Source: Sulfolobus sp. S-194 (GTDB lineage Archaea; Thermoproteota; Thermoprotei_A; Sulfolobales; Sulfolobaceae). Taken from it: a stretch of DNA of 64,000 nt. The DNA lies in contig NZ_CP035730.1 of assembly GCF_012222305.1 (NCBI RefSeq), positions 372,001 through 436,000 on the forward strand, given 5' to 3'. A program made the position numbers and the translations under genes. Positions 45,002 through 57,378 of this stretch are shown here, in pieces. Numbering within the stretch: the stretch's first letter is position 1; each line of letters begins with the position of its first letter. The notes under the pieces are model-generated. The model did not search any database. It was given only the letters and a program-made list of their open reading frames with translations, and was not told the DNA's origin.

Positions 45002-45922
45002 TTAATTTTCGGTCAACTCTCTGTATTTTTTACCGATTTCTATAACTTTCTTAACCACTTCTACTGGATCCTTACCTAAAACGTATGTTATAGGCTCTAA
45101 TCCTTTTCCTCCAAGATGAACTACACAATCAATACCGCTATAAAAGGCAGAGTATATTAAGTTAGATATACTTTCGTCATCATTCTCATCGCTTGGTCCC
45201 ACATAAACTATCTTAAAATTTAGAAGATGTAATACTTCATCAATCTTCTTATCATATTTTATATTCATAATTGATCTTATACTAGGATCTTTCTGTGTAA
45301 TCTTAAGAAGTATTCTGGCAAGATGTTTACTAGACCCCCAAGACGGGTTTGAAGCTGGAGTTGGTATTCCCTTAACTTTTGTAATTCTGCCTTCAACTGC
45401 TAACACATCATTTATTCCTTTTGGATTTTTTCTTGCAAAAGCTAAGTTGCTTAAAACCTCCGGTATTAATGGAGTTACAAACTCATTTTGTAACATGCTT
45501 AAAGCTATTTCCATCCTTTCTTCCTCGTTTTGCCTATAAATATATCGGCAAATATCACAATCTTGAGGAATGTATTTATCATTTTCTTTATGAAATTTGC
45601 AAAATTTGAGTTCTGATAAATATCTTAATCCTATATCGGTTATATAATACATTGCACTCTTAGTATCATTTTTACTCAAGATATTCACTAAATCTTGTAT
45701 TATGTCTTCTATTTCTTCGTCTTTTAATCCTAATTCTCTTAATTTTTCGTATTGGAAATTCTCATCCTCATCTAAGTATTGCTTTACTGCTGGTTGAGTA
45801 ACACCTAGTAAAATTGCTATTCTATTTTGGCTCATACCAAGTTCTCTAAGTTTTTTAGCTATCAATACTTTAATTGTTGGTAGGAGATTATCCGTAATGA
45901 GCTCTAATGGAGTTTTTACCAC
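45002..45922 (-). CDS. HTH-ThiN thiamine-type transcription regulator (ThiR-like)
   Basis: 306 residues: an N-terminal lambda-like HTH (AKKLRELGMSQNRIAILLGVTQPAVKQYL), a middle part with cysteine pair CKFHKENDKYIPQDCDICRY, and a C-terminal ThiN domain (GRITKVKGIPTPASNPSWGSSKHLARILL, HLGGKGLEPITYVLG). The HTH plus ThiN arrangement is that of archaeal thiamine-phosphate-sensing repressors. ThiN alone is a thiamine-phosphate synthase; whether activity remains here is unknown. It starts with GTG at 45922, 26 bp inside the divergently transcribed NurA-like gene. Confidence 0.8.
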   Translation of the reverse strand: MVKTPLELITDNLLPTIKVLIAKKLRELGMSQNRIAILLGVTQPAVKQYLDEDENFQYEKLRELGLKDEEIEDIIQDLVNILSKNDTKSAMYYITDIGLRYLSELKFCKFHKENDKYIPQDCDICRYIYRQNEEERMEIALSMLQNEFVTPLIPEVLSNLAFARKNPKGINDVLAVEGRITKVKGIPTPASNPSWGSSKHLARILLKITQKDPSIRSIMNIKYDKKIDEVLHLLNFKIVYVGPSDENDDESISNLIYSAFYSGIDCVVHLGGKGLEPITYVLGKDPVEVVKKVIEIGKKYRELTEN

Positions 45923-46595
45923 AATTATTAATTTGATTAAAGGTAAATATGATGAATGGAATTTCTCATTTTCTGCAATAGACGGGAGTTTTCATGAAGT
46001 ACAGTACATTGGAGGAAACTTAGCTTACGTTGTAGTTAGTAAAATTGAAGGAGAAGTTAAGCGAAATAAAATCTTAACGTTAAAAATCGATTATGAAGAG
46101 AAAATTTGTGAAAACTGTAAAGTAGAGGATGAAATGAGAGAGATGGAATATGAAAAAGCTAGAAATGCTTCCTCAGACATAATATTTCTAGATAGGAAAA
46201 TTAGTATAGATAATTTCGAGGAAGATAACGTGATAGCAATAGTTAAAGACCCTTCAGAAAGAATTAGTATAAATGGAGAGACTCCTTGGTTATTACCAGT
46301 TTATGAAAAGGGGAAAATAAGGGGGGCGTACTTTAAACTTTTCCCGTTTAGTTGGATATTTCTAGTTGAGACAACATTAAATATGGATTGGAGTAAGATT
46401 TTATATATTCTTTACTTTTTGGGTAGTGAACCCATTCCAGAGGCTCTTGGATATAATTATCCACTGTTTCTAGCTGATAAAGTAGCTAAATTTTATAGGG
46501 ATAAAATGGTTAAAACATTAGATTTATTCGTATCAAAATTTCCTCAAAGATATAGGCAATTTAGAAGCTTAATAGAAAGAAATAGGAGGAAGTAA
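45897..46595 (+). CDS. Short NurA-like nuclease (second NurA paralogue)
   Basis: 232 residues, about 100 shorter than canonical NurA. The catalytic start [24 protein letters not shown] has the family D29-G-S, and the end [20 protein letters not shown] fits the NurA C-terminal helix. An extra CENC pair (C71, C74) sits in the middle. It lies 2 nt before a HerA-like ATPase, the standard NurA-HerA partnership for 5'-end resection, yet no rad50/mre11 is near. The gene may be a specialised recombination or defence nuclease. Confidence 0.68.
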   Translation: MSSNGVFTTIINLIKGKYDEWNFSFSAIDGSFHEVQYIGGNLAYVVVSKIEGEVKRNKILTLKIDYEEKICENCKVEDEMREMEYEKARNASSDIIFLDRKISIDNFEEDNVIAIVKDPSERISINGETPWLLPVYEKGKIRGAYFKLFPFSWIFLVETTLNMDWSKILYILYFLGSEPIPEALGYNYPLFLADKVAKFYRDKMVKTLDLFVSKFPQRYRQFRSLIERNRRK

Positions 46596-46597
46596 AA

Positions 46598-48331
46598 ATG
46601 TCCTTGTTTATTGATACTGAAGGTAGACTAAGGGAAATAAAAGTATTTACTAGACCTACGGCTGATGGTAGAGGTTCGGTATCTTTCAGAACGTTTATAA
46701 TTGAGTTCCCTTTTAAAAGAAATATTGAGATAGATACTGGCAAATTACTAGCTGTAGAAACCATTAAAGAAAATAAATATTTAGTACTAGAAGTAGTAGA
46801 TTATCTCCCATTACACTATGCGATGATTAATCTTGACGGAACAATACCAAAAGAATTACGAGATGAAATAATGAGAAGAGTTGAAGAAAGTTGGAATTCT
46901 AACGAGTCTTGGATAGAAACTTATGCATCTCCAGTAGGGTACATAATGGAAATTAATGACAAAAATATAAAATTTACAAAGGGATATATACCGCCATTAC
47001 TAGGTTCAAAGATAAAGTTATTCACGCCGAAAGCATATGAGAATTTCATTTTTTATGAAGATGGAGAGAGTATAGGAAAAGTCGTTAATGAGAACATAGA
47101 TCTAAAGATAAGTTTAAGGAAGGCTATAAAGTATCACATAGGAGTATTTGCATATACTGGCTCTGGAAAATCTAATTTAACTGCTTTCTTGGTTAGAAAA
47201 GCCTTAGAGTCAATACCAGAATTAAAAGTAATAATAATAGATGTTTCAATGGAATATGCTGTGCTTCTTCTTGATCAATTAGTGAAACTTAACTCTAGAT
47301 TAATAACTATGGATAGATTACCAAACAATGAGATTGATGCTGGAAGGAGATTAATTAGAACACATGTTATCCCAGAAGAACTTTCTGAACTCAAAGAAGA
47401 AATTAGGAAAGCTTTCGAAACTCTTTATACTCAAAACAAGTTAAGAAAACTTTACGTTCCTCCGCAAGGTATAACGTATTTAACCTACGGATATTTAATA
47501 GAAATGGTTAGGTCTCAAGTTGAAGATAAATACGTAGCTACAGCACAAAAACCATTCTTCCTTATGTTACTTCAACAAATAGACAAATTAATGAGAGAGA
47601 AAAAGATGACTAAGGACGATATAGTTGATGATAACATAAATGAGATATTAACTGAAGTTGAACTTAAGGCTAGAGAGGCTAACTTAAGAGAGAATTCTGC
47701 GATATTTTCCTTTATTTCTGCAATAAAGAGTTATATAAACCAAGAACCAGTAACAAGTGAAGAATATGATATAGAGGCATTAGCAATAGAAACTCTTGAT
47801 AATTCACCAGAATCAGCTAGGTTATTTATAGTTGAGTCACCAAATATGGACGACGCTAGAATGATAGTCTCATTACTTATAGACCAAATATTTATGAGGA
47901 GAAAGAGATCCTATTCATCATCCCCAATAATTCTGTTTGTTCTTGACGAAGCCCAAGAGTTTATTCCATTTGATACAAAACAAAAGGATAATAGTGAAGC
48001 ATCATCAGCAGCAGTTGAGAAACTGCTTAGGCATGGAAGAAAATATTACCTACATGGTTTAATTAGTACGCAAAGATTAGCATATTTAAATACTAACGTA
48101 TTACAACAAATTCATACTTACTTTGTAAGCACTTTACCAAGGCCGTATGATAGGCAGTTAATTGCAGAAACGTTTGGAGTATCAGACTCCTTAGTTGAAA
48201 AAACTTTAGAATTCGATGTAGGACAATGGATGATAGTGAGTTTTAAGGCTGCACTAAAAGAAGATATACCAGTTATATTTAAAGCTGAAAATAACATAAA
48301 TGAGCTTAAAGAATGGCTGAAAAAGAAATAA
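46598..48331 (+). CDS. HerA-like bipolar DNA translocase (paralogue)
   Basis: 577 residues. An N-terminal HAS-type barrel (residues 1-130), Walker [10 protein letters not shown] (G188-S192), Walker [13 protein letters not shown], and the sensor/arginine region [17 protein letters not shown] are intact. HerA hexamers thread DNA for the NurA nuclease. The gene follows the short NurA by 2 nt and overlaps the PCMT gene by 19 bp. Together they form a compact three-gene unit. Canonical HerA of the Mre11-Rad50 operon is expected elsewhere in the genome. Confidence 0.82.
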   Translation: MSLFIDTEGRLREIKVFTRPTADGRGSVSFRTFIIEFPFKRNIEIDTGKLLAVETIKENKYLVLEVVDYLPLHYAMINLDGTIPKELRDEIMRRVEESWNSNESWIETYASPVGYIMEINDKNIKFTKGYIPPLLGSKIKLFTPKAYENFIFYEDGESIGKVVNENIDLKISLRKAIKYHIGVFAYTGSGKSNLTAFLVRKALESIPELKVIIIDVSMEYAVLLLDQLVKLNSRLITMDRLPNNEIDAGRRLIRTHVIPEELSELKEEIRKAFETLYTQNKLRKLYVPPQGITYLTYGYLIEMVRSQVEDKYVATAQKPFFLMLLQQIDKLMREKKMTKDDIVDDNINEILTEVELKAREANLRENSAIFSFISAIKSYINQEPVTSEEYDIEALAIETLDNSPESARLFIVESPNMDDARMIVSLLIDQIFMRRKRSYSSSPIILFVLDEAQEFIPFDTKQKDNSEASSAAVEKLLRHGRKYYLHGLISTQRLAYLNTNVLQQIHTYFVSTLPRPYDRQLIAETFGVSDSLVEKTLEFDVGQWMIVSFKAALKEDIPVIFKAENNINELKEWLKKK

Positions 48332-48948
48332 TTAATTATATAAGGACTTTAATAGCAAGCGAAGAGTTAATAAAGGCATTTACGAAAGTAGATAGAAGAA
48401 AATTTCTTCCAGATAAACTAAAAGAAAAAGCGTATTCAATTAAACATGTAGATGAGCCATTACAAATAACTAAAAACTATACAACTACTGCCTTAAGCCT
48501 TGGATTGAAAATGCTTGATTTACTTGAGCTAAAAAAGGAAGACAAGGTGTTAGAAATAGGTACTGGAATTGGTTATTATACAGCATTAATTGCTGAAATT
48601 GTTGGAGGAAAAAATGTTTATACAGTTGAGTATGATGAAGAGATGTTTAACATAGCAAAACAAAACCTCAAGGAATACAATGTCAACCTTATTTTTGGTG
48701 ATGGAAGTATTGGTTATGAAGAAGCAAAACCATATGATAAAGCTATAATTTGGGCCGCATCGCCAACATTTCCTTGTCTAATTTACAATCAAATTAAAGA
48801 TCAAGGAATAATTATAGTTCCAATAACAGATAAAAAGGATAGACAAGGATTATACAAAATCGTGAAAGGAAAATCACCAGTAATAATTAGATATTTTGAT
48901 GTTATTTTTTCTCCATTAAGAGGTATTTGTGGTTATTGGTTAAATTAA
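48313..48948 (+). CDS. Protein-L-isoaspartate O-methyltransferase family (PCMT)
   Basis: 211 residues with the PCMT pattern: N-terminal VDRRKFLP, catalytic-loop region [14 protein letters not shown] (QTIS-type motif altered), SAM motif [19 protein letters not shown], and post-[19 protein letters not shown]. Repairs isoaspartyl residues in damaged proteins; the altered QTIS segment leaves room for another substrate. Coupled to the herA-like gene by a 19-bp overlap. Confidence 0.85.
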   Translation: MAEKEIINYIRTLIASEELIKAFTKVDRRKFLPDKLKEKAYSIKHVDEPLQITKNYTTTALSLGLKMLDLLELKKEDKVLEIGTGIGYYTALIAEIVGGKNVYTVEYDEEMFNIAKQNLKEYNVNLIFGDGSIGYEEAKPYDKAIIWAASPTFPCLIYNQIKDQGIIIVPITDKKDRQGLYKIVKGKSPVIIRYFDVIFSPLRGICGYWLN

Positions 48949-48962
48949 AAATCAATATTGAC

Positions 48963-49012
48963 TTAGATTCTTCTAAAGAGCTTAGCGTTAAATGCGAAGA
49001 ATCTAATTTTTT
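48963..49012 (+). terminator. Hairpin with U-tract after the PCMT gene
   Basis: A perfect 11-bp inverted repeat, TTAGATTCTTC (48963-48973) and GAAGAATCTAA (48996-49006), 22-nt loop, followed at once by TTTTTT (49007-49012). Located 15 nt after the PCMT stop codon. Archaeal termination usually needs only the T-tract; the stem may add a processing or stability function. Confidence 0.55.
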
Positions 49013-49088
49013 CCTACTCATTCCTAGACCATAAAAGATAAAACTAAAAACTACAGTCCTTTTTTATATTATTAATATATGGTGAGAG

Positions 49089-49853
49089 CTAAAATACACT
49101 AAGAACTTTGAAAAGCTCACTAATTGATGTAACTACAAATACACTCCCTAAAAACATGTAAATATAATTTGGATGCATCTTATTTGCTATCCTTGCAAAA
49201 TAATAACCCGATATCAAGGCAGTTATACCAATTATTATTCCAGCTATTATATCGATCCTTCCAGCACTTATATATGCTGTAGTCCCACTAATTGCTGAAA
49301 ATAGCATAGCTAAAGTAGCTGTACCAATCATTCTTTTGATATCAATCGAAAATAAAAGCATCATAACAGCAATAAACATTATACCGCCACTTGCCCCTAA
49401 GGTCCCAGTTACAATGCCTATAATCATTGCTAAAATTATAGCTATTAAGAATTTCATTTTCCCTATCTCAACCCTCTTTATATTAAGCTTTGGATTTTTA
49501 GATCTTTTAAATGACACATATGCCATGTATGAAGTAAATATTGTAAATGAGGCTTCTAAACCCCTTTCTGGTATTGCAAATGCTATTCGTGAACCTAATT
49601 GTGCACCTACTATCGCACCTAAACCTAAGAGTAAAGAAACCCTATAATCAACATTTCCGTTTTTAAAATAGACAAAGATAACTGAAAGTGTAGTGATCAC
49701 GTCTACAAGTAGACTCGAACCAATTGAGTCATAATAGGAAAGACCTAAGTATGATAGAGTTGGAACTACTATAAGAACGCCACTAGATCCAGTAATTCCA
49801 GTGAGAATTCCTACAGAAATTCCGATAAGAATAAGAAAATAAATTGGGATCAT
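49089..49853 (-). CDS. TauE/SafE-family sulfite/anion exporter
   Basis: 254 residues, seven to eight hydrophobic segments in two repeated halves. The first repeat shows GILTGITGSSGVLIVVPTLSYLG and the second GIVTGTLGASGGIMFIAVMML, the paired motif of the family. Likely exports sulfite, sulfoacetate or similar organosulfur anions. In a sulfur-oxidising organism a detoxifying role is plausible, though substrate is unproven. Confidence 0.85.
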   Translation of the reverse strand: MIPIYFLILIGISVGILTGITGSSGVLIVVPTLSYLGLSYYDSIGSSLLVDVITTLSVIFVYFKNGNVDYRVSLLLGLGAIVGAQLGSRIAFAIPERGLEASFTIFTSYMAYVSFKRSKNPKLNIKRVEIGKMKFLIAIILAMIIGIVTGTLGASGGIMFIAVMMLLFSIDIKRMIGTATLAMLFSAISGTTAYISAGRIDIIAGIIIGITALISGYYFARIANKMHPNYIYMFLGSVFVVTSISELFKVLSVF

Positions 49854-49927
49854 AAGTAACCACGAGATAAAAACATTTAAAGAGTTTCTAACATAGCATA
49901 AGTTATTACTCTTCCTTCTATTTTAAG

Positions 49928-49962
49928 ACTTATACTCTCAAAATGAGAGTTCCTTTATAAGT
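49928..49962. repeat. Nested palindrome
   Basis: ACTTATA...TATAAGT surrounds ACTCTCA-aaa-TGAGAGT within 35 bp. The outer arms are offset by a few unpaired bases. It lies in the gap between the exporter and tRNA-Lys, about 75 bp upstream of the exporter start; an operator or a small RNA hairpin are both possible. Confidence 0.4.
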
Positions 49963-50132
49963 GATATTTTCACCATTAATTTAACGTTACATTCAGTAAA
50001 CACTCGGAATACTTGTAAAGTCTCCATTTAAGTCTTAGCAAATAAAACAAGAGAAAAATTTAAAATATTTAAAAATATTCTTTATTTAAAATAAAAATAA
50101 AGATATATATTTAAATATTTTTAAAATAATAC

Positions 50133-50231
<99 letters not shown>

Positions 50232-50507
50232 CAAAAATGAAGTATTGTAAGAAATATTTAAAGTTAGCTTAAGGCGAAAACATTTACAGAAACCATTTTT
50301 GTTATGACTTAAAGTACCATTTAAAATATTTACTAAGACTAATTTTAGATCATAACCCAAAATTACTATCGAATATATTATGATTATTCACAGCTCTAAT
50401 ATTAATTTAAGAATAGTATTTGTTGTAAGTTAATCTAAATCTATAACAGAGAAAATAATCATGCTATTAATATAGTTATTCTATGTTAAAATTTAAAGCA
50501 AACCATT

Positions 50508-51392
50508 CTATGACATTTTTCTCAGTTTTAAATTATAAAATAACCCATAAGGAAACGATATAGCTAATGCTAAACCCGGTATTAAATTCAATAGATATTT
50601 TTTAAATCCTCCATAATAGTAAATACCATACCCTATCAAAGGTATATAAAGAGTAGAGATTAACGGAAAAAATGCAGAAAAAATAGCTAGTATATAATAA
50701 CTACCATAATATGTGTAGCCAGTCAAAAACGTAATATCTGTTAATCCATCAAATAACAACATTAAATCATATTTACTTCTCCATAAATTTCTTCTGGCCT
50801 CCTTTACTGAAGATTTAAAATTAGTCCTAGCATGAACTTTATTTAAATGTAAACATCTTCCATTTGTAGGTTCTACTCTATATCCTAGTTTTTTTAGTTT
50901 TGCATAAAGCCAAACATCTTCATCTCTCTCATATTTTTCGTCAAATCCACCTATTGTTTTTATATATTCACTATTAATCCCAGCACATCCCAGATTAGGA
51001 TTATGCTCTCCTTTAGTGATAGGCTTTTCAATTTCTTCACTTGAGTAGGCATAATGCATCCATGTAAATGCAACCCCTTCTAATAATTTTTCCTCAATCT
51101 TCTTACTAAAATTACTAGGTAAAACTACGTCACTATCAAGAAATATTACATATTTTTCAGATGTTAATTCTAGCATTTTATTTCTTAATTTAGCCATATT
51201 AACTTTTTTCATTCTCTTATCTTTAACATAAGTAATTTCAGAGCGAAGTGATAAGAAATATTCCTCTATATCTTTTCTCTCACTATTATCATAAATTATA
51301 ACTCTATTAACTTTTTGAGATAAAGCAGAGGTTACAGATTGTTTTACCCAATCTAGTTTATCACTAGGACCGACTGGTATAATAATTTCCAT
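50508..51392 (-). CDS. Family 2 glycosyltransferase with C-terminal membrane helices
   Basis: 294 residues. GT-A fold with nucleotide-sugar start [39 protein letters not shown] carrying the DxD metal motif (DSD), [28 protein letters not shown] (acceptor loop and catalytic ED) and, after residue about 225, two membrane helices. Adds a sugar to a lipid carrier or glycan on the inner face. It diverges from the GT4 gene with only 17 nt between starts. Confidence 0.82.
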   Translation of the reverse strand: MEIIIPVGPSDKLDWVKQSVTSALSQKVNRVIIYDNSERKDIEEYFLSLRSEITYVKDKRMKKVNMAKLRNKMLELTSEKYVIFLDSDVVLPSNFSKKIEEKLLEGVAFTWMHYAYSSEEIEKPITKGEHNPNLGCAGINSEYIKTIGGFDEKYERDEDVWLYAKLKKLGYRVEPTNGRCLHLNKVHARTNFKSSVKEARRNLWRSKYDLMLLFDGLTDITFLTGYTYYGSYYILAIFSAFFPLISTLYIPLIGYGIYYYGGFKKYLLNLIPGLALAISFPYGLFYNLKLRKMS

Positions 51393-51409
51393 TAAGTAAT
51401 TGAATATAA

Positions 51410-52477
51410 ATGGAAGAAATAAAGGTAGCCGTAATTGCTCATGGTCTAGGAATGAGTAGAGGTTATAGTGGTGAGGGTTATGTTTATAAAAATATTTTTG
51501 AATTACTTAAAGAAAAAAATGTAAATTTTGTAGCAGTAAGCTTTTCTAAACCATACGATACTTCACTAAATTCTATTTACTCTTTACCTTTTCATTTACC
51601 GAGGTTTGATAAATACCAAAGGCTTCTCGTTTATTTTACTGCTAAGAAAGTAAAACCTAAGTTGTTTTTTAACGCTTCTGGTATTTTAATTCCATTATCT
51701 AATATTGCCCCTCATATTATTTACGCAGGGGCACCAGCTATATCTTCTGTACCTAGTAAATATACAAGATCACTCTTTTGGAGACTTTATCTTTTACCTT
51801 TCAAAATAATTATAAGCAGAATGAAGGATGAGGCTAAGAAAGCCACAATAATTGCGAACTCTCTTTACTCTGCTAAAGCAATAGCTAAAGTATTTGAAAT
51901 ACCTCAACCTCAAGTTATTTATCCTCCAGTTGATGTTGAATTTTACTCAAAAGCTTTTAAAAATGAGGATAGAGAAAATACATTCGTTACAATTGCTAGG
52001 TTTGAAAGGGGTAAAATGATAGAGAATGCGATAAAATTTTCACATCTTAGCGGAATTAGGGGATTTTTGATTGGTTCTTTGAACGATAAAAGGTATTATA
52101 AAGAACTTATGAGATTGAGGGATAGGCTAAACGCTGATATTAAGTTTTTACCTAATTTACCAAGAGAAGAAGTTTTAAAAATACTTTCTAAAGTTAAACT
52201 ATATTTTCATCCCACTATTGGTGAACATTTTGGAATACCCATCATAGAGGCTATGGCATCAGGTGCTGTTCCCATTGTTCCTAAGGAGAGTGGTGGTAGT
52301 GAAATAGTCCCTCAATTCTCTTACAATAACTTAGAGGATGCTGTTAGGATAGGTAAAGAAATCATTGAAAAATATTCGAATAATTTAAGAAAGGAAATAC
52401 ATGAAAAAGCTATAATGTTTGGCAAAAATAACTTTAAGGAAAAAATTTACGACGTTATAAGTAAATATTTAATGTAG
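51410..52477 (+). CDS. Family 4 glycosyltransferase
   Basis: 355 residues of the GT-B fold. N-terminal [20 protein letters not shown], linker strand [12 protein letters not shown], donor-site [12 protein letters not shown] and [34 protein letters not shown] with the E-x7-E motif (EHFGIPIIE) typical of GT4. Transfers a nucleotide-activated hexose, probably to build N-glycans or exopolysaccharide. The epimerase gene follows after 18 nt. Confidence 0.88.
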   Translation: MEEIKVAVIAHGLGMSRGYSGEGYVYKNIFELLKEKNVNFVAVSFSKPYDTSLNSIYSLPFHLPRFDKYQRLLVYFTAKKVKPKLFFNASGILIPLSNIAPHIIYAGAPAISSVPSKYTRSLFWRLYLLPFKIIISRMKDEAKKATIIANSLYSAKAIAKVFEIPQPQVIYPPVDVEFYSKAFKNEDRENTFVTIARFERGKMIENAIKFSHLSGIRGFLIGSLNDKRYYKELMRLRDRLNADIKFLPNLPREEVLKILSKVKLYFHPTIGEHFGIPIIEAMASGAVPIVPKESGGSEIVPQFSYNNLEDAVRIGKEIIEKYSNNLRKEIHEKAIMFGKNNFKEKIYDVISKYLM

Positions 52478-52495
52478 AGTATTTTATTATTTCCC

Positions 52496-53416
52496 ATGAT
52501 TTACGTGATAACTGGTGGTGCTGGTTATATTGGTGGGCATTTAACAGATTATTTAGTAGAAAAAGGAGAAGAGGTTGTCGTAATTGATGATTTTTCTTAT
52601 GGAAAGTATGTGAATAATAAAGCTGTTTATAAAAAGACAGATTTAAGATTTAATGCTGACGTAGAAATACCAAAAGATTCAATTCTTTTTCATTTAGCTG
52701 CTAATCCAGATGTAAGGACTTCAATGATTCACGTGCAAGAACATTTTGAAAGAGATGTAAAGGTTACTCTTAATACGTTAGAAATAGCGAGAAAATATGA
52801 TGTTAAAAAGTTTGTTTTTGCCTCTTCCTCTACAGTATATGGAGAGGCAAAAGTTATTCCTACACCAGAAGATTCCGAATTAAAACCAATTTCAAACTAT
52901 GGACTTTTTAAATTATTAGGAGAGAAAATGGTAGAATATTATTCTAGGGTTTATGGTATAAAAGCAGTTTCGATTCGTTTAGCTAACGTAACTGGCGGTA
53001 GAATATCTCATGGTGTGATTTATGATTTCGTAAATAAGCTCTTGAAAGATAATAATAAACTAGAAATTTTAGGAAATGGAAAACAGAAAAAAAGTTATAT
53101 TTATATAACTGATACAATAATAGGATTAGTATTGCTAGCAGAGAAAAATACTGGTTTATATTCAGTATATAATCTTGGTAACGAAGATTGGATTACTGTT
53201 GATGAAATTGCTAAGATAGTGGAAGAGGAAATGGGCGTATCCCCCAAACATATATACGTTGATGCTGGAGAAGGAAGAGGATGGTTTGGTGATGTTAGAT
53301 TTATGTTACTTGATATAAAAAAGATAAAAGAAATTGGATGGAAGCCTAAATATACTTCTAGAGATGCTGTTAGACTTGCTGTGAGGGATTTACTAAATGA
53401 ATTACATAAAAATTAG
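52496..53416 (+). CDS. NAD-dependent sugar-nucleotide epimerase/dehydratase (GalE-like)
   Basis: 306 residues of the extended short-chain dehydrogenase family. Rossmann motif [19 protein letters not shown] (NAD ribose), SSSTVYG with catalytic serine and [11 protein letters not shown] with the YxxxK pair. Interconverts UDP-sugars such as UDP-glucose/galactose or makes a related donor for the two adjacent glycosyltransferases. The small membrane gene starts inside its 3' end (20 bp overlap). Confidence 0.88.
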   Translation: MIYVITGGAGYIGGHLTDYLVEKGEEVVVIDDFSYGKYVNNKAVYKKTDLRFNADVEIPKDSILFHLAANPDVRTSMIHVQEHFERDVKVTLNTLEIARKYDVKKFVFASSSTVYGEAKVIPTPEDSELKPISNYGLFKLLGEKMVEYYSRVYGIKAVSIRLANVTGGRISHGVIYDFVNKLLKDNNKLEILGNGKQKKSYIYITDTIIGLVLLAEKNTGLYSVYNLGNEDWITVDEIAKIVEEEMGVSPKHIYVDAGEGRGWFGDVRFMLLDIKKIKEIGWKPKYTSRDAVRLAVRDLLNELHKN

Positions 53417-53624
53417 GCTACTAGGCTTAGGTTTACTTATTCTCTCTATAACCGTAGTAATATTATCCTTTGAAATATTATTTCTAGGATTACAGATAAA
53501 GCTCGGTAATTTTAGACTGTCTGATTACTTCATAAAAGTTATTAATTTTTTAATTATTTTAGGCGTTTTTGGTTATTTAGGATATGTTGGATATGTTATG
53601 CTTAGTACTGGAGAAAGGAGATAG
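53397..53624 (+). CDS. Small two-helix membrane protein
   Basis: 75 residues with two hydrophobic helices (about residues 7-29 and 47-66) separated by a polar loop ([13 protein letters not shown]) and a basic end. Overlaps the epimerase gene by 20 bp, so it is translationally coupled. No family recognised; probably part of the glycan gene group. Confidence 0.55.
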   Translation: MNYIKIRLLGLGLLILSITVVILSFEILFLGLQIKLGNFRLSDYFIKVINFLIILGVFGYLGYVGYVMLSTGERR

Positions 53625-53665
53625 TAGCGTTTAATTTAAATACTAGACATTATATTGATTTTTGT

Positions 53666-53762
<97 letters not shown>

Positions 53763-53765
53763 GTA

Positions 53766-54041
53766 TTATTTTAAAATTTCTTTCATAATCATTTTAATAA
53801 TCTTATATTTTCCTTCTATTTTATTTACCATAATTAAACCTGGAATACCAGTTGCGGGATGGATTTTATCTGGAAATGGAACAGGATCTAGGCCAAGTTT
53901 TTGGCAAATAACAAGCAAAGAATTAAAATCAATTCTTTTTTCTCCAATTTTTTTAACTTTTCTTCCTTTACCCCTACTACTAGCTAAAAAATAAGCTAAC
54001 CATATGGCTACTTTTTCTCCTTTATAGTCTCTTAAGCTCAT
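53766..54041 (-). CDS. srp19: Signal recognition particle subunit SRP19
   Basis: 91 residues with the compact SRP19 fold: basic start (SLRDYKGEKVAIWLAYF), RGKGRKVKK in the RNA-binding loop, LLVICQKLGLDPVPFPDKIHPATG and IKMIMKEILK at the end. Binds the SRP RNA tetraloops and helps SRP54 to load. Its ATG overlaps the end of rps8e by 4 bp. Confidence 0.9.
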   Translation of the reverse strand: MSLRDYKGEKVAIWLAYFLASSRGKGRKVKKIGEKRIDFNSLLVICQKLGLDPVPFPDKIHPATGIPGLIMVNKIEGKYKIIKMIMKEILK

Positions 54042-54424
54042 TCTTTAATCAGTATAGCATTTATTGTTCCGTCTTGGCCTGGCCTAGAAGTTACCTTTGC
54101 TTTTCCTAATTCTGTTTGAATTATTGATCCTTTTACAATTATTCCTCTTCTAGCATATTCTTTATTTGCTGGAGTTTCTATAACTGATAGTATTTTTGTT
54201 TTCTTGCTTACCTTTTCTTGAGGGTCATATACGTTTGCAAATGTAGCATATTTTACTCTTATTTTTATATTTCCTCCCATACCTCTTTCTTTTTCTATTA
54301 ACTCCTCACTACTAAGTTTTGTTTCGGTAGGAGGAGAACCTAGTTCAAACTTCCTTTTATCTCTATGTTTTCCTTTTTTACCACCAGTTATTTTCCTAAA
54401 ATCATTGCCTTGGAAATATCCCAT
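54038..54424 (-). CDS. rps8e: Ribosomal protein eS8 (S8e)
   Basis: 128 residues; the signature GYFQGNDFRKITGGKKGKHRDKRK at the N-terminus and the C-terminal GAIIQTELGKA-like (GSIIQTELGKAKVTSRPGQDG) stretch match archaeal eS8. A small-subunit protein on the 30S body. It follows uppS by 32 nt, which opens a translation/secretion segment at the end of the lysine gene run. Confidence 0.95.
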   Translation of the reverse strand: MGYFQGNDFRKITGGKKGKHRDKRKFELGSPPTETKLSSEELIEKERGMGGNIKIRVKYATFANVYDPQEKVSKKTKILSVIETPANKEYARRGIIVKGSIIQTELGKAKVTSRPGQDGTINAILIKE

Positions 54425-54456
54425 ACGAAACTTATTTAAGGAGGTAGCTTATAAAT

Positions 54457-55245
54457 TTAAGCACCGAAATTTCTTTTCCTCTTTTGATACGATCTTATTG
54501 CTCTCCATAAATCTATCTTTCTAAAGTCTGGCCAATATGTGTCTACAAAAAAGAGTTCTGAATACGCTATATGCCATAAAAGGAAATTACTTATTCGTAT
54601 TTCACCAGAAGATCTAATTACTAGATCTATATCTTCTAGCTCTTTATCATAAAGGTATTGTCTAAATATATTTTCATTAATATCATCTAGTTTTATTTTT
54701 CCTTTCTCATAATCTGCAATGATTTTTTTTGTAGCATCAATTATTTCTTGCCTTCCTCCATAACAGATTGCGAGAGTAAGCTTTCTCTTATTAAAATTCT
54801 CAGTTCTTTTACTTAATTGATTTAATACATCTAATAAATCTGGCGGAAGTTTATATATTAGACCTATTGCACTTACTTTAACTTCATATTTGTAAATTAT
54901 TTCGCCATAGAGTAACTCTTCTAATCCTGCCTTAATGTAGTTGAATATTGTATTAAGCTCAAGATTTGATCTCTTGTCACAATTTTCTGTAGATAGCACA
55001 AAAACTGTTATATTTTTTATACCCATCTCCAGTAACCATAGTAATACTTGTTTTAACTTTCTGTAACCATTATAATAAGCATCATTTATACTTAAGTTGT
55101 TGGCTCTTGCCCATCTCCTATTCCCATCTGGGATAATTCCAACATGTTGAGGAAATGGACCCTTTTTTATCTCATTCCATAAAATTTTTTCATAGAACTT
55201 ATAGACTGGATATAGTATAATCTTCCCTACTTTTTCTTTAAGCAT
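54457..55245 (-). CDS. uppS: cis-Polyprenyl diphosphate synthase (UppS-type)
   Basis: 262 residues. [14 protein letters not shown] gives the pyrophosphate-binding Asp and DGNRRWA motif; further marks are [16 protein letters not shown] and the C-terminal [35 protein letters not shown], the family's substrate site. It makes the long dolichyl-type lipid carrier for archaeal N-glycosylation. Overlaps the lysK gene by 19 bp. Confidence 0.92.
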   Translation of the reverse strand: MLKEKVGKIILYPVYKFYEKILWNEIKKGPFPQHVGIIPDGNRRWARANNLSINDAYYNGYRKLKQVLLWLLEMGIKNITVFVLSTENCDKRSNLELNTIFNYIKAGLEELLYGEIIYKYEVKVSAIGLIYKLPPDLLDVLNQLSKRTENFNKRKLTLAICYGGRQEIIDATKKIIADYEKGKIKLDDINENIFRQYLYDKELEDIDLVIRSSGEIRISNFLLWHIAYSELFFVDTYWPDFRKIDLWRAIRSYQKRKRNFGA

Positions 55246-56214
55246 AATTCTTCTATCGCATTGATATAAGTTGTTAAAGCTATAAATATTTCATCGATAG
55301 AAATCTTTTCATTATTCGTATGCTCTAGCATAGAATTCCCAGGTCCGTAGGTTACTATTTCTTTTGATATATTTTTTAATATATTCATATCACTTGTCCC
55401 TGCTTTTCTAGCTAGTTTTGGCTTATACCCTTGCTTTATTATACCTCGCATAACCGCTTTAACAATATTACTATTTACATCAACTTTGACCGGTTCTATA
55501 TCTTCTACTATTTTTATGTCACATGTTTTAAACTCATTACGAATAAGACCTAGAATCTCATCCTTAGAGTTTTTAGTAGAGTATCTTATATCTAGATGTA
55601 AATATCCTTCTGAAGGTGTCATATTTATATAATCACCAGATTTTATTATGGTAGGTACTATAGAAAAATCATCATAATTAATTGGTTCTCTATATATTTC
55701 TAGAATTTTTTTCGATAAGTCAATTATCAAGTTCTCCTTAGATGAAGAAGAATGTTGAGAATTTCCTTTACATAATATATCTAAATGCAATACTCCCCTA
55801 TATTCCACTATAACATCGAAAGTATTACTGGGCTCACCCACGATAATATAATTGTACCTAATACCACTATTAACTAATTCCCTTGCCCCCTTGCTTTTTC
55901 CCTCCTCGTCTGCAAGTGCAGCAAATTGGACTTTATATCCCCTCTCATTTAGTATATAAGTTGCTAAAAGCATAGCAATCAAAGGGCCTTTTGCATCAAC
56001 AGCTCCCCTACCATATATAAATCCTCCTTCTACTTTAGGTTGTATAAATCCTGGAACTGTATCTATATGCGATGCTAAGAGTATATCCCCTTTTCCCAGA
56101 AAATATGAGTTATGTTTAGAAATTTCAAGAGGAAGATTAAATTCCTTTGAGACTTTCTCAAAAAAATCCTTAGCTCTTTCTTCTTCACCAGAAGGAGTGT
56201 AAATTGAAAGTATT

Positions 56215-57374
<1,160 letters not shown>

Positions 57375-57378
<4 letters not shown>

